Source of the DNA: Lachnospiraceae bacterium
GTDB taxonomy: Bacteria; Bacillota; Clostridia; Lachnospirales; Lachnospiraceae
Assembly (NCBI GenBank): GCA_017621815.1
Contig: JAGASK010000013.1
Span: forward strand, 148,298 to 212,297
Direction: 5' to 3'
DNA: 64,000 bases
Part shown: positions 1-8,553 of the stretch, one piece after another
How the letters are laid out: each line of letters starts with the position of its first letter
How positions within the stretch are numbered: position 1 is the first letter of the stretch
Notes under the pieces: generated by a model
What the model was told of the DNA's origin: nothing
Seen by the model: the letters and a program-made list of their open reading frames with translations, nothing else
Database searches by the model: none
Position numbers and translations under genes: made by a program

Positions 1-1
1 T

Positions 2-613
2 GGCGGTATTGTGCTTTTCGGATTTCTGGCTTCGGTTATCATAAAGCCTGTTTTTGTATATCGTTATATGATGCCTGCAATGGGGGTCTTCTGGCTGGCA
101 TTTGCAATAATGGCTGCAGCGCAGAAAAACAAAAAATATATTCTGATACCCCTGCTTTTGTTGATAACCGTCATTGGTTTGCGGAATTTCAGGGCTTTTT
201 ACGGGGAGGAAATGTGGAAAAGGGTGCAGATGAAGCAGACTCTTGCGGCGATGGAACAGATTGAAGGGGAAGATATCATTATTTTCAATTTTGACCAGAC
301 TCAGGCTGTGGTGTCATATTATCTTGCAAACGATACTTATTTATGGTACGGTGAGCCGGAGGAATTGATACAGGAAATGTATCCGAATAACAAAGCCCTG
401 GTAGAAGGTGAGTTTTCCGATGAGGCCGGAATGGAAAAAATTAAGGCATTCCTGGCGAAAGGTAAGAAGGTCTGGTTTTTCGGAAGCGGCAATGCAAGGG
501 ATGAGATTTTGGAAAAGTGGAAAGAAGAAGGAATCGTATCCGGGGAAATATCCGGTGTGATGCTGGAGAGATATTGGTTTAATATTTATCAGATTACCAT
601 GCAAGAAGATTGA
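2..613 (+). CDS. C-terminal part of a membrane glycosyltransferase-like protein (cut by window edge)
   Basis: The reading frame is open to the left edge of the window, so this is the 3' end of a longer gene. The visible part has a membrane segment, a short loop with RYMMPAMG, two more hydrophobic segments (about residues 20-60) and then a soluble domain of about 140 residues. This layout resembles the C-terminus of polytopic GT39/ArnT-like or dolichyl-phosphate-mannose-type glycosyltransferases, where an R-Y-x-x-P element follows the last periplasmic loop. The catalytic region is outside the window, so the family call is tentative. It ends 66 bp before the pilin gene on the same strand and may be transcribed with it, but a link to pilus glycosylation is only inference. 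Confidence 0.6.
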   Translation, partial: GGIVLFGFLASVIIKPVFVYRYMMPAMGVFWLAFAIMAAAQKNKKYILIPLLLLITVIGLRNFRAFYGEEMWKRVQMKQTLAAMEQIEGEDIIIFNFDQTQAVVSYYLANDTYLWYGEPEELIQEMYPNNKALVEGEFSDEAGMEKIKAFLAKGKKVWFFGSGNARDEILEKWKEEGIVSGEISGVMLERYWFNIYQITMQED

Positions 614-679
614 CGATGCAGAGAAAAAAATGTAAAATGAAATTACTTTTTAGTTTTATAAGCAGGTGAGGGGATTAGG

Positions 680-1150
680 ATGACTTCATTGACAGATATG
701 AAAAATAAAGAAAACAGGCATAGCGGTATGGGAAATAAGGGGTTTACCCTTGTGGAGCTTATCGTGGTTATGGTGATATTGATTTTGCTTGCATCGATTA
801 TGATACCCAGCCTTTTGGGATGGATTGATGAAGCAAAGGGCAAACAGTATGTATTGAGCGCCAGAAGCATATATATGTCAGCTCAGGCCATTGAGTCGGA
901 AAAATATGCGGCCTGGGACGGCACGGCGGCAAATGCGAACCATTCACTGACGGAGACGGATAAGGAAAGAATAGCCAGAATGGCGGACGTAGAGGGAGCG
1001 GAAATTCTGGAAGTGAAATTTGAAAGCGATACCCTTGGCGGGGCAGGAGCTTCCTCCAATCACGGGTATTATACGATTGTGGGAATAACGGTTCAATTTG
1101 AAGGTGCTTTGGTGACGCTTTCTGACGGAATCTGGACAGTAATTCAGTAA
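680..1150 (+). CDS. Type IV prepilin-like protein (probable major pilin)
   Basis: The 156-residue protein has a class III signal: a charged 21-residue leader ending in GNKG, then FTLVELIVVMVILILLAS, with the conserved Glu at mature position 5. A hydrophobic helix and a small globular domain follow. It is the substrate for a prepilin peptidase (not present in the window) and would be polymerised at the membrane by the PilB/PilC machine encoded downstream. The ATG at 680 is chosen because a GTGAGGGG Shine-Dalgarno lies about 8 bases upstream; an ATG at 698 is possible. As the first and most pilin-like gene of the cluster it is the best candidate for the major subunit. It could also be the major pseudopilin of a type II secretion-like system. 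Confidence 0.87.
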   Translation: MTSLTDMKNKENRHSGMGNKGFTLVELIVVMVILILLASIMIPSLLGWIDEAKGKQYVLSARSIYMSAQAIESEKYAAWDGTAANANHSLTETDKERIARMADVEGAEILEVKFESDTLGGAGASSNHGYYTIVGITVQFEGALVTLSDGIWTVIQ

Positions 1151-1189
1151 TCTTGGCGGAGCCAAAACGCAGGAAGGTTAGGTTATTGT

Positions 1190-2395
1190 ATGGCAAAGTA
1201 TCTGTATCGGGCCAGGGACAGACGTGGAAAACTTGAAACAGGAACTATGACGGCGTTGGATGAGGACGATTTATACCGCCGTTTAAAAGAAAAGGATAAA
1301 TATCTGATAGATGCGGAAGATGCTTTTGAGGGCAAGGTACACCATCAGCTGCCGCCCTTAATGCTGTCCGAATTCAACAGGGAGCTGGGGGATATGTTAA
1401 GTGCGGGAGTCACACTGGTTCGTGCGCTGACAATTCTTTCCCAGGAGGAAACGCGAAAACCCAGGGAACGGGTGATACTTTCGCAGATATTGAAACTGGT
1501 GCGTCAGGGAGAATCTGTTTCCGACGCTATGGAAAAGCAGATGGGAGCTTTTCCTCTTCTTATGATTAATATGTACAGGGCAGCAGAAACCAGTGGTTCC
1601 CTTGCAGATACGGCAAAGCGGCTGGCAGTTCATTACGAGAAAGAGCATCAGCTGAATACCAGAATGAGAGGAGCAACAACTTATCCTAAGATTCTCTGCG
1701 TTATGGCAGTGCTGGTGGTAATTTTTATTATGAGCTTTGTGCTGCCGCAGCTTTCTGATTTGTTTGATTCTTTAACTGTGCTGCCCCTTCCTACCAGAAT
1801 TCTGTTCGGAATCAGTTCGTTTATCAGAAATCAATATAAAGTGCTGATTGCAGTGATATTTATTGCTGCGGTAGCTCTTATGATAATTTCCAGAATGCCG
1901 GCTGTTAAGTTTAAAAGGGATGAGTTAAAACTCAGGATTCCTGTTGTGGGAAGACTTCTTTCCGTTATTTATACAGCAAGGTTTGCAAGATGCTTAAGTT
2001 CTTTATATCTGGCAGGAATTCCTATTGTCACAGCCATGCAGACCGTGAAAAAAACTATTGGAAATGAATACATAGAAAGCCAGATTGACAGGGCAATCAG
2101 CCTGCTGCGGGAAGGAAAAAATTTAAGCGAAGCAATAGATTCCATTGATGGTTTTATGAAAAAGCTTTCTTCCGTTATACGTGTGGGCGAGGAAAGCGGA
2201 GACCTTTCCAAGATGCTTGATTCCATTGCGGATTCCTTTGATTATGAATCGGAGACGGCGGTAAACAGGTTAATCAGCTATCTGGAGCCGCTGTTAATCG
2301 TTATAATGGCAGTGGTTATCGGTTTTATTATGGTGGCAGTAATGCTGCCTATTTATGATTCTTATTCTGCAATAGGAACAAATGTATACTATTAA
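1190..2395 (+). CDS. pilC: PilC/GspF-type inner-membrane platform protein
   Basis: This 401-residue protein has the two repeated T2SSF cytoplasmic domains of PilC/GspF (about residues 60-185 and 265-385) separated by membrane helices near residues 168-190 and 215-235, with a last helix near 370-395. Typical motifs are visible: FNRELGDMLSAGVTL and FARCLSSLYLAGIPI opening the two domains, and VRVGEESGDL before the last helix. The length matches the family. It anchors pilus assembly and couples the PilB ATPase to pilin extraction from the membrane. It sits 39 bp after the pilin gene and 12 bp before the PilM-PilN gene, so it is in the same operon. Confidence 0.93.
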   Translation: MAKYLYRARDRRGKLETGTMTALDEDDLYRRLKEKDKYLIDAEDAFEGKVHHQLPPLMLSEFNRELGDMLSAGVTLVRALTILSQEETRKPRERVILSQILKLVRQGESVSDAMEKQMGAFPLLMINMYRAAETSGSLADTAKRLAVHYEKEHQLNTRMRGATTYPKILCVMAVLVVIFIMSFVLPQLSDLFDSLTVLPLPTRILFGISSFIRNQYKVLIAVIFIAAVALMIISRMPAVKFKRDELKLRIPVVGRLLSVIYTARFARCLSSLYLAGIPIVTAMQTVKKTIGNEYIESQIDRAISLLREGKNLSEAIDSIDGFMKKLSSVIRVGEESGDLSKMLDSIADSFDYESETAVNRLISYLEPLLIVIMAVVIGFIMVAVMLPIYDSYSAIGTNVYY

Positions 2396-2407
2396 AGGGG
2401 TGGTAAA

Positions 2408-3823
2408 GTGGCTGCAATTCTATATTTATCTAATAAACTGGTCCAGATGGTGGAAGCAAAAGGAAAAGGAAGAACTGTTGAGGTACAGAATGTCTGGCAG
2501 GAGGAGGCTCCTGAAGGAAGTATCATTAACGGGATTATTACGGATGAAGAAGCATTTCTGGCCTGGATTAAGGAATTTTTCGCAAAGAATAAGCTCCCCA
2601 GAAAAGAAATTGCTTTGGTTGTGAACAGTTCCCAGTTTACTCACAGGGTATTGGAATTTCCAAAGGTAAAGGATGCCGAAATCAAAAAAATGATTCCCAG
2701 GGAATTTGCCGAGCAGAGGACGGAGAATACATTATTTACCTATTATATACTGGATGGAGAGGCTTCTTCCAAAAAACAGAAACTGCTGGCGACGGCGGTT
2801 GAGAAGGAGTTTCTGATGTCTTATATCAGTTTTTTCAGACAGGCAGGCATCGAAATCTGTTCCATAGATTCGGGAATCAGTACTTTTGTACGTCTGTTTA
2901 TGAACTCACCTGAAATTGCAAATAGAACATGCATTGTCCAGATTCTTGACGGTCAGGAAGTAATCAGCATGCTTTTTGTAAAGGGAATGTACTATTATTC
3001 CCAGAAAAACAGAATTTTTTCGGATAATCTTCCCCAAGAACTTGGCTCCATTACAGGAAAGCTCCTGCAGTTTGCAACCTCACAGCAGATTAAAGAACCC
3101 ATTGATACCATGTATCTTTGCGGAGACGGGCAGAATGAGCTGAAGGGAGAAATGATTGACAGCCGGATTTTTACGGGAAATAAAGTCATTTTCACAGACA
3201 GAAATGTGAAGCGGAAAAATGTGGAATTTATCTATTCCGCAGGCTTCTTTTTAGGCAAAAAGCAGGGCATGTCATTTTACAGACAGCTCAGACAGGAGAA
3301 GAAAAAGCAAAAGGAATTCTTAAGCCTGCTGCTTCCGTCGGGGGCAGTTATCCTTGTGGGACTGCTTGTTACGGCAATTATGGGAAATACTTATTTCTCG
3401 GGAACTCAGGAATTGAAAAAACTGCAAAATACCATGCATGAAAAGGAAATGGCAAATAACAATGCCAGCTATGAACTGGCCCTTGCCAGCATAGATGCCA
3501 TGAAAAATAAAATGGAAGTGGTGGAAGGAATATGGCTTCATCTGATGAGTTATCCTACCATTAACTCTTCTGTGGAACAGGTGCTTGAGGAATGTGCCCA
3601 GGGCGGGGTTTCGGTGGAAATCAAGAGCTTTCAGAGGGACAGCGGCGTGCTTACTTTGGAAGCATCGGCAGCTGACATAAGAAGCATTAACGGATTCATA
3701 GCGGCTCTGCAGGAAAAAGAACTGTTTGAAGCTGTGGATTACAGCGGCTATACCTATGTTAGCGGGCTTGACAGCTATAATATTCACGTAGTCTGCTGCA
3801 TGGCAGAAGGTGCAGGCAGATAA
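2408..3823 (+). CDS. PilM-PilN fusion protein of the pilus alignment complex
   Basis: The 471-residue product has two parts. Residues 1 to about 290 look like the actin/FtsA-fold protein PilM (short N-terminal LYLSNKLVQMVEAKGKG strand-turn, then PREFAEQRTENTLF). A single membrane helix follows at about 310-332, and the rest (coiled segment around 340-370, then a small alpha/beta domain) looks like PilN. In most pilus systems these are two proteins; here they are one chain, which would fix a cytoplasmic ATPase-fold domain directly to the bitopic PilN domain. The GTG start at 2408 has an AAAGGGG site just upstream; a start at 2382 opens another frame. PilO follows 12 bp later. The domain assignment rests on layout and weak similarity. 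Confidence 0.78.
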   Translation: MAAILYLSNKLVQMVEAKGKGRTVEVQNVWQEEAPEGSIINGIITDEEAFLAWIKEFFAKNKLPRKEIALVVNSSQFTHRVLEFPKVKDAEIKKMIPREFAEQRTENTLFTYYILDGEASSKKQKLLATAVEKEFLMSYISFFRQAGIEICSIDSGISTFVRLFMNSPEIANRTCIVQILDGQEVISMLFVKGMYYYSQKNRIFSDNLPQELGSITGKLLQFATSQQIKEPIDTMYLCGDGQNELKGEMIDSRIFTGNKVIFTDRNVKRKNVEFIYSAGFFLGKKQGMSFYRQLRQEKKKQKEFLSLLLPSGAVILVGLLVTAIMGNTYFSGTQELKKLQNTMHEKEMANNNASYELALASIDAMKNKMEVVEGIWLHLMSYPTINSSVEQVLEECAQGGVSVEIKSFQRDSGVLTLEASAADIRSINGFIAALQEKELFEAVDYSGYTYVSGLDSYNIHVVCCMAEGAGR

Positions 3824-3835
3824 GGAGGCGGAAAA

Positions 3836-4615
3836 ATGAATTTAACGGTAACGGAAAGTGATAAAAAACTGCTTTCATTTCTGGCTGCATTTATACTTGC
3901 GGTAATATTTATTTTCTTTATTATTAAGCCTCTGGCTGATAAAAACAGTCAGCTGGAAAGTGAGATAGCTGATGCCAAAGAACAGGAAGTTTTAGTTGAT
4001 ATGTCCGCTTCCATGGCTGGTGATATGTCAGCTGCAGAGCAGGAAATCAGAGAAAAGACAGAGCAGGTATTACAGCGCTTTTATCCCATGCTGAAAAGCC
4101 ATGAAGCGGAAAATATGGTGACAGTACTTATGCTGAATCACGGGCTTAAGGTCAATAATCTGTCTATTGTCATGCCTGAAAAGGAAAGCGCCTTAAAGTG
4201 GTATCAATATTCGGAAAATGCAAATGAACCTGCCGGGCAGGAAAGCAGTGAAGAGGCGTTAAATGAACTGCCGGAAAGCAGCTTTGGCGTTTACACGGCA
4301 AGAATTACCTGTACGGCTGAGGGTTCCCGGGAAAATCTGATGGCGCTGGTGGATGATATTTCCATAAATTATCCGGCTATCAGCATTCTTTCCGCAGAAT
4401 GGTCTGCAGCCCAAAAGCCGGCTCCGGCAGAAAATACTTATGCGGAAGCACTTGATAAGACAGAAGCAGATGATGCGGAAGAAGCCGATGAAACGGAAGT
4501 AAATGAAGAAGCAAACGCAGATGCGGCAGAAGAAACGGTGAATGAATCTGTTGCTTTTACAGGGGAATCGGGAAGTCTTACGATTAGTTTGGAAATATAT
4601 ATGTGCAAGCAATAG
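3836..4615 (+). CDS. PilO-like bitopic membrane protein with acidic tail insert
   Basis: The 259-residue protein has a short cytoplasmic tail, one membrane helix (about residues 12-33), a coiled-coil-like region (about 36-80) and a small alpha/beta domain, as in PilO, the partner of PilN. Position supports this: it lies directly between the PilM-PilN fusion and PilB. Unusual is a stretch at about residues 200-245 rich in Ala, Glu, Asp and Asn, inserted just before the last beta strand. This low-complexity acidic segment is probably disordered and outside the membrane. The start ATG follows AAGGAGGCGGAAA. Sequence similarity to known PilO is weak, so the name is mainly by position and topology. 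Confidence 0.72.
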   Translation: MNLTVTESDKKLLSFLAAFILAVIFIFFIIKPLADKNSQLESEIADAKEQEVLVDMSASMAGDMSAAEQEIREKTEQVLQRFYPMLKSHEAENMVTVLMLNHGLKVNNLSIVMPEKESALKWYQYSENANEPAGQESSEEALNELPESSFGVYTARITCTAEGSRENLMALVDDISINYPAISILSAEWSAAQKPAPAENTYAEALDKTEADDAEEADETEVNEEANADAAEETVNESVAFTGESGSLTISLEIYMCKQ

Positions 4616-4639
4616 CTTGAGTTACCCGGGAGGATTAAA

Positions 4640-6322
4640 ATGGAAGCAATGACCGGCAAAAACTTAAAAATCGGTGATGTGTTAAAGGAGCAGGGCTATT
4701 TAACGGAAGAAGACCTGAATAAAGCCCTGGAAATCCAAAAGCAGAGCAGCGGAAAGCGTCTCGGACAGGTGCTCATTGAACAGGGATATATTACGGAAAA
4801 CCAAATGCTTCAGGCTATGGCTGCGAAAATGGACTGTCAGGTGGTCAGCATTGATACACTTTCCGTAGAAATAGCGGCTGTAGGGAAAATTCCCATTCAG
4901 GTTGCGCAGAAATACTGCATGCTGGCAATCGGAAATGAAGGCGGCAGGCTTCAGGTAATTGTGAATGACCCGCTGAATTTTTATGGACTTGAGGATGTGC
5001 GTCAGATTACAGGAATGGAGCTTGAAATTCTGCTCAGTGAGAAAGCCCCCCTGGAAAAGGCAATCCGCTATTACTATTCCGAAATATCAGCAAAAAAGGC
5101 AGCACTTAAGGCAAATGAAGTTACTAAGGCTGTTGTGGAGGAAATGGAAGTGGAGGACGGCGAGGATGATACTCCCGTCATCAATCTTTTAAACAGTTTA
5201 ATCCAGAGAGCTTACAGTGCAGGCGCCAGCGATATTCATATTGAACCTTTTGAAGATAAAACCTCAGTGAGAATGAGAATAGACGGCACTATTGTGGAAT
5301 ATGTTACGTTGAAGGTAAGTGTACATAATTCATTGATTGCCAGAATTAAAATCCTTTCGGAACTGGATATAGCGGAGAGGAGACGTCCCCAGGACGGTCA
5401 CTTTAAGGTAAAGCAGCCTGACGGTTTCTTAAATATCCGTGTATCCGTAATCCCTACGGTATTCGGGGAAAAAGCAGTGCTCAGGCTTTTATCGGGAAAT
5501 GCCAGAATCGATAACAGCAAAACTATGGGAATGATGCAGGATGATTATGAAAAATTCCAGAAAATGCTTCGTTCCCCTAACGGAATTATTTATCTGACAG
5601 GTCCTACCGGTTCAGGAAAAACAACAACTCTTTATATGGTGTTGGAAGAACTTTCATCAAGAAATGTCAATATCTCCACCATTGAAGACCCGGTAGAAAA
5701 AAATATACCTAAAGTGAATCAGATGCAGGTCAACACTTTGGCAGGGCTGACTTTTGAAAGAGGCCTTAGGGCGCTTCTTCGTCAGGACCCCGATATTATC
5801 ATGGTAGGTGAAACAAGAGATACGGAAACCGCCTCCATATCAGTGCGTTCCGCCCTTACAGGTCATTTGGTATTTTCCACGCTGCATACCAATGATGCGG
5901 CTTCTTCCGCAATCCGTCTTAAGGATATGGGACTTGAGCCTTATCTGATAGCCAATTCCATGGTGGGTGTTGTTGCCCAGAGACTGATGAGGAAGGTCTG
6001 CAGGGATTGTGCGGCTGAGGTTGAGCCGACAGAAGAGGAAACAGCATTTTTAGGTGAAAAACTGCCCCGCATAAAGAAAGCCTGCGGCTGTCCGGCCTGC
6101 AACAATACGGGCTATAAAGGAAGAATAGCGGTTCATGAAATCCTTCAGATAGATAAGCAGGTGCGCAAAATGATAACGGAAAGCGCTCCGGTAGAGGAAA
6201 TCAAGGAATATGCAGTGAAAAAGCAGAATATGAGAACTTTAAAGCAGTGTGCCCTGCATTATTTGCGGGAAGGCATTACAACCATGGAAGAGGTTTTGAA
6301 GGTTGCTTATTATGAAGAATAA
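4640..6322 (+). CDS. pilB: PilB/GspE-type pilus extension ATPase
   Basis: This 560-residue hexameric secretion ATPase powers pilin polymerisation at the cytoplasmic face of the membrane. The N-terminal 150 residues form an MshEN-type domain (LGQVLIEQGYITENQM). The ATPase core shows a Walker A GPTGSGKTTT at about residue 321, a Walker B DPDIIMVGETRD near 390, and a His box TGHLVFSTLHTNDA. Two Cys pairs, CRDC and CPAC, give the family's zinc site. The length is normal for PilB. No PilT retraction ATPase is encoded nearby, so the pilus may be non-retractile or PilT may be elsewhere. The gene overlaps the next prepilin gene by 11 bp. Confidence 0.95.
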   Translation: MEAMTGKNLKIGDVLKEQGYLTEEDLNKALEIQKQSSGKRLGQVLIEQGYITENQMLQAMAAKMDCQVVSIDTLSVEIAAVGKIPIQVAQKYCMLAIGNEGGRLQVIVNDPLNFYGLEDVRQITGMELEILLSEKAPLEKAIRYYYSEISAKKAALKANEVTKAVVEEMEVEDGEDDTPVINLLNSLIQRAYSAGASDIHIEPFEDKTSVRMRIDGTIVEYVTLKVSVHNSLIARIKILSELDIAERRRPQDGHFKVKQPDGFLNIRVSVIPTVFGEKAVLRLLSGNARIDNSKTMGMMQDDYEKFQKMLRSPNGIIYLTGPTGSGKTTTLYMVLEELSSRNVNISTIEDPVEKNIPKVNQMQVNTLAGLTFERGLRALLRQDPDIIMVGETRDTETASISVRSALTGHLVFSTLHTNDAASSAIRLKDMGLEPYLIANSMVGVVAQRLMRKVCRDCAAEVEPTEEETAFLGEKLPRIKKACGCPACNNTGYKGRIAVHEILQIDKQVRKMITESAPVEEIKEYAVKKQNMRTLKQCALHYLREGITTMEEVLKVAYYEE

Positions 6323-6944
6323 AAATCATGGGTTTACGCTGGTTGAGCTGATGGTTACTTTTGTGATTCTGCTGATATTGGCATCCATGAGCATTGCAGG
6401 CGTGCTGGCATATCAGGATTTTGCCGATTTTAAGCGGCAGAATAATTACGCCCAGACTTTGTTTGTGGCGGCACAGTCACAGCTCACCGGCTACAGCGTC
6501 AGGGGAGAAACGGAAAAGCTGAAGGATGTGCCGGCAGAAATATTGCAGCTTGATACAATTACGGTACCTTCCGGAAAAAGCGCAGCTGAAAGCCCGGGAG
6601 GAGAAAATGCAAAAAGAGGTACTGTTTATTACCTTACCGGAACCCGTGAAAACTATGAAAAATATCTGGCGGGAGAATACAGGGATAAAACAGATGCTGC
6701 CAGCAGAAGATACCAGGCGCTGTATGATGTATTTGATGAGTATCTTATGGATAAATCTATATTGTCAGCAGCGATTGCGCTTGAGTATAATCCTGACAGC
6801 GGGCTTGTATACAGTGTGCTTTACAGTGATAAAAATGCTTCCTTTACCTATACGGATAAAAATAAGGACGGCAGAGTTAATATCTGCAGCCGGAGGGAAG
6901 GGTATAGAAGTGAATATCTGATTGGGTATTATGGAGTGGACTGA
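6312..6944 (+). CDS. Prepilin-like protein (minor pilin or pseudopilin)
   Basis: The 210-residue product starts MKNKNHG|FTLVELMVTFVILL, a clear class III prepilin signal with a very short 7-residue leader and Glu5. A hydrophobic helix and a globular domain of about 170 residues follow, larger than that of the first pilin. A GAAGG site 9 bases before ATG 6312 supports this start over an upstream TTG at 6303. The start overlaps the end of pilB, so translation is probably coupled. It belongs to the pilus operon and is likely a minor pilin in the tip or priming complex. Near residue 190 it carries a DKNKDGR turn that resembles a calcium-binding loop, though this is only a pattern. Confidence 0.87.
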   Translation: MKNKNHGFTLVELMVTFVILLILASMSIAGVLAYQDFADFKRQNNYAQTLFVAAQSQLTGYSVRGETEKLKDVPAEILQLDTITVPSGKSAAESPGGENAKRGTVYYLTGTRENYEKYLAGEYRDKTDAASRRYQALYDVFDEYLMDKSILSAAIALEYNPDSGLVYSVLYSDKNASFTYTDKNKDGRVNICSRREGYRSEYLIGYYGVD

Positions 6945-6962
6945 AAAGGGAGGCTTTTTCTG

Positions 6963-7544
6963 GTGGATAAAAAAAATGCGGGAGTAACCACCATAGTAGT
7001 GGTATGCGTCATGGCGATTATCATGGTTCTCTCACTGGGACTTTTTCTGACGGCTTCCGTTCTTATGAAAACAGCAGGTAAAACAGCAGCAGCAGAACAG
7101 AGCAGGATTCTGGCTGTAAGCCTCAGTGAGGAAATAGAAAAACAGATGACAGGCAGCGGCTCTGTGTACGAAAGCAGGCTGGAAGAGGACTCTGCACGGG
7201 CAGAGAATTTTTACAGCATTTCCTTATGGCATTATATTAAACAGAATATTTCTGACGGTTCCTGGTCCTATTACGAAGAACCCGGTGAACCTGTACACAG
7301 CAGGGAAAATGCTGTAAGGACTTTTCAAATGGACTCTTCCGGTATTGCCGGGGAAATTGCCGCAACTGTTATTTCTCTTTATTGGACGCCGGATGAAACA
7401 GGCAGAAAGCCGGGGCAGCTGGTAATCAAAACGACAGTGACAGTGAAGGAACAAACCTGTACCATTACGGATGTATACAGTCTTAAGACCCTGGGGGAGA
7501 ACGGATATGAGAGCTGGAAGTGGGAGCATGTTGATAAAAGGTAA
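6963..7544 (+). CDS. Pilus-operon membrane protein, PilX-like
   Basis: The 193-residue protein starts at a GTG preceded by GGGAGG. After MDKKNAGVTTIV it has one hydrophobic helix (about residues 8-33) and then a soluble region. It lacks the G-F-T-L-x-E processing site of true prepilins, although a Gly precedes the helix. Position between two prepilin genes and the topology (short N-terminal tail, helix, globular part) suggest a PilX/GspK-like or other minor component of the priming complex. I do not recognise the family with confidence. It overlaps the next gene by 38 bp. Confidence 0.65.
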   Translation: MDKKNAGVTTIVVVCVMAIIMVLSLGLFLTASVLMKTAGKTAAAEQSRILAVSLSEEIEKQMTGSGSVYESRLEEDSARAENFYSISLWHYIKQNISDGSWSYYEEPGEPVHSRENAVRTFQMDSSGIAGEIAATVISLYWTPDETGRKPGQLVIKTTVTVKEQTCTITDVYSLKTLGENGYESWKWEHVDKR

Positions 7545-7887
7545 AGGCAGAAAAAAGAAAAATGACAGAGGAACTTCCATGATAACGGTGGTGATTTCCT
7601 TTGCCCTCTTAATGATATTTGTGACGGGCTTTTTTAAGGTTCAGAGGGTTTCCGAAAACATGATGATGAGCGCCAGGGATTTGCTTGTTAATAACAGGGA
7701 ATTAATAAAGGCTTATTATCTGGAAGAAACGGACAATTTTGCGGTTGCAGAAAATATACGCCTTTCCTTCAGCGGAGAAGCGGGAGGCTTTTATATGGAT
7801 ACAACCTTGTACCGTGCGGAAAAAGAAGGTCTGACCGGCACTGTTTATTATTATGAATCAGGGGAAGGAGAGAGTGCTTCGCAGTGA
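7507..7887 (+). CDS. Small pilus-operon membrane protein
   Basis: This 126-residue protein has a Lys/Arg-rich N-terminus, a single hydrophobic helix (TSMITVVISFALLMIFVTGF, about residues 24-43) and a small soluble domain. No proper prepilin cleavage motif is present; the RGTSMITVV stretch resembles one without Glu5. ATG 7507 is preferred because GGGGGAG lies 7 bases upstream; ATG 7528 is an alternative with poor spacing. It overlaps both neighbours (38 bp upstream, 4 bp downstream), so it is translated as part of the pilus operon. It is probably a minor pilin-like subunit; no family could be named. Confidence 0.62.
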   Translation: MRAGSGSMLIKGKGRKKKNDRGTSMITVVISFALLMIFVTGFFKVQRVSENMMMSARDLLVNNRELIKAYYLEETDNFAVAENIRLSFSGEAGGFYMDTTLYRAEKEGLTGTVYYYESGEGESASQ

Positions 7888-8459
7888 AACGGGAATTAAA
7901 AAATGATAATGCAGGCATGACTCTGGCGGAACTGATTGTTACCTTTGCACTTATGGGAATTTTTCTGGCTGCGGTAGCCACAGTCATTTCTTCTTCGGTG
8001 GTGGTTCAGAGTGAATTGACCGGAACCATGTATGCGGAAAGCGTGGGGGAAACCCTGCTTGATAAAATAACTGGTGAAATAGCGGCAGCTAAGGTTTCGG
8101 AGGGCAAGGCGATTGTTGTGGGGAAGGTCCTGAAAGGAGAAAATGACCTGGGAGAAGGTGTTTCCTTCTATGACAGAAACGGTCAGAAATCGTGCTTTCT
8201 GGTAGAAGACGGACTGCTTGTCATGAAGGCCGATAGTGACTGGAAAATGGATGCCGGAGCTTATATGGGCTACAGGATAACGGATTTTCGGGTTAACAGG
8301 CTGAATGATAAAAATGTATTTGAAGTGATTATTAAAATTAAAAATTTGAAAACAGGATTTGAATATACTGCTTCCAGAGCTGTGCAAAGTTACAATTTCA
8401 GAACGCAGCAGGATTATGACAAAATTGTGGAAGAAGATATTGTAATTGCAAGTGAATAA
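7884..8459 (+). CDS. Prepilin-like protein, last pilin gene of the operon
   Basis: The 191-residue product starts at a GTG that overlaps the previous stop by four bases (GTGA). The N-terminus has a KNDNAG|MTLAELIVTFALMG prepilin signal: Gly at -1, Met instead of Phe at +1, Glu at +5, then a hydrophobic helix. The remaining 150 residues form a beta-rich domain. It is likely a minor pilin of the GspJ/PilW kind, by position at the end of the cluster and by size. Together with the genes from 680 this completes an operon that contains all assembly parts except a prepilin peptidase and a retraction ATPase. Confidence 0.82.
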   Translation: MKRELKNDNAGMTLAELIVTFALMGIFLAAVATVISSSVVVQSELTGTMYAESVGETLLDKITGEIAAAKVSEGKAIVVGKVLKGENDLGEGVSFYDRNGQKSCFLVEDGLLVMKADSDWKMDAGAYMGYRITDFRVNRLNDKNVFEVIIKIKNLKTGFEYTASRAVQSYNFRTQQDYDKIVEEDIVIASE

Positions 8460-8553
8460 ACAAAAAGAAAAGAGCCATACTATCTAATGATTAAAGTAAC
8501 AAAAAAGCCTGCAAAAGCTTTTGGTTATGTAAAAATTAAGGAGGTAAGATAGG

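Noticed and set aside
8502-8521. Terminator before the DUF1540 gene
   Set aside because: AAAAGC/GCTTTT is only a weak A-T stem without a following T run.
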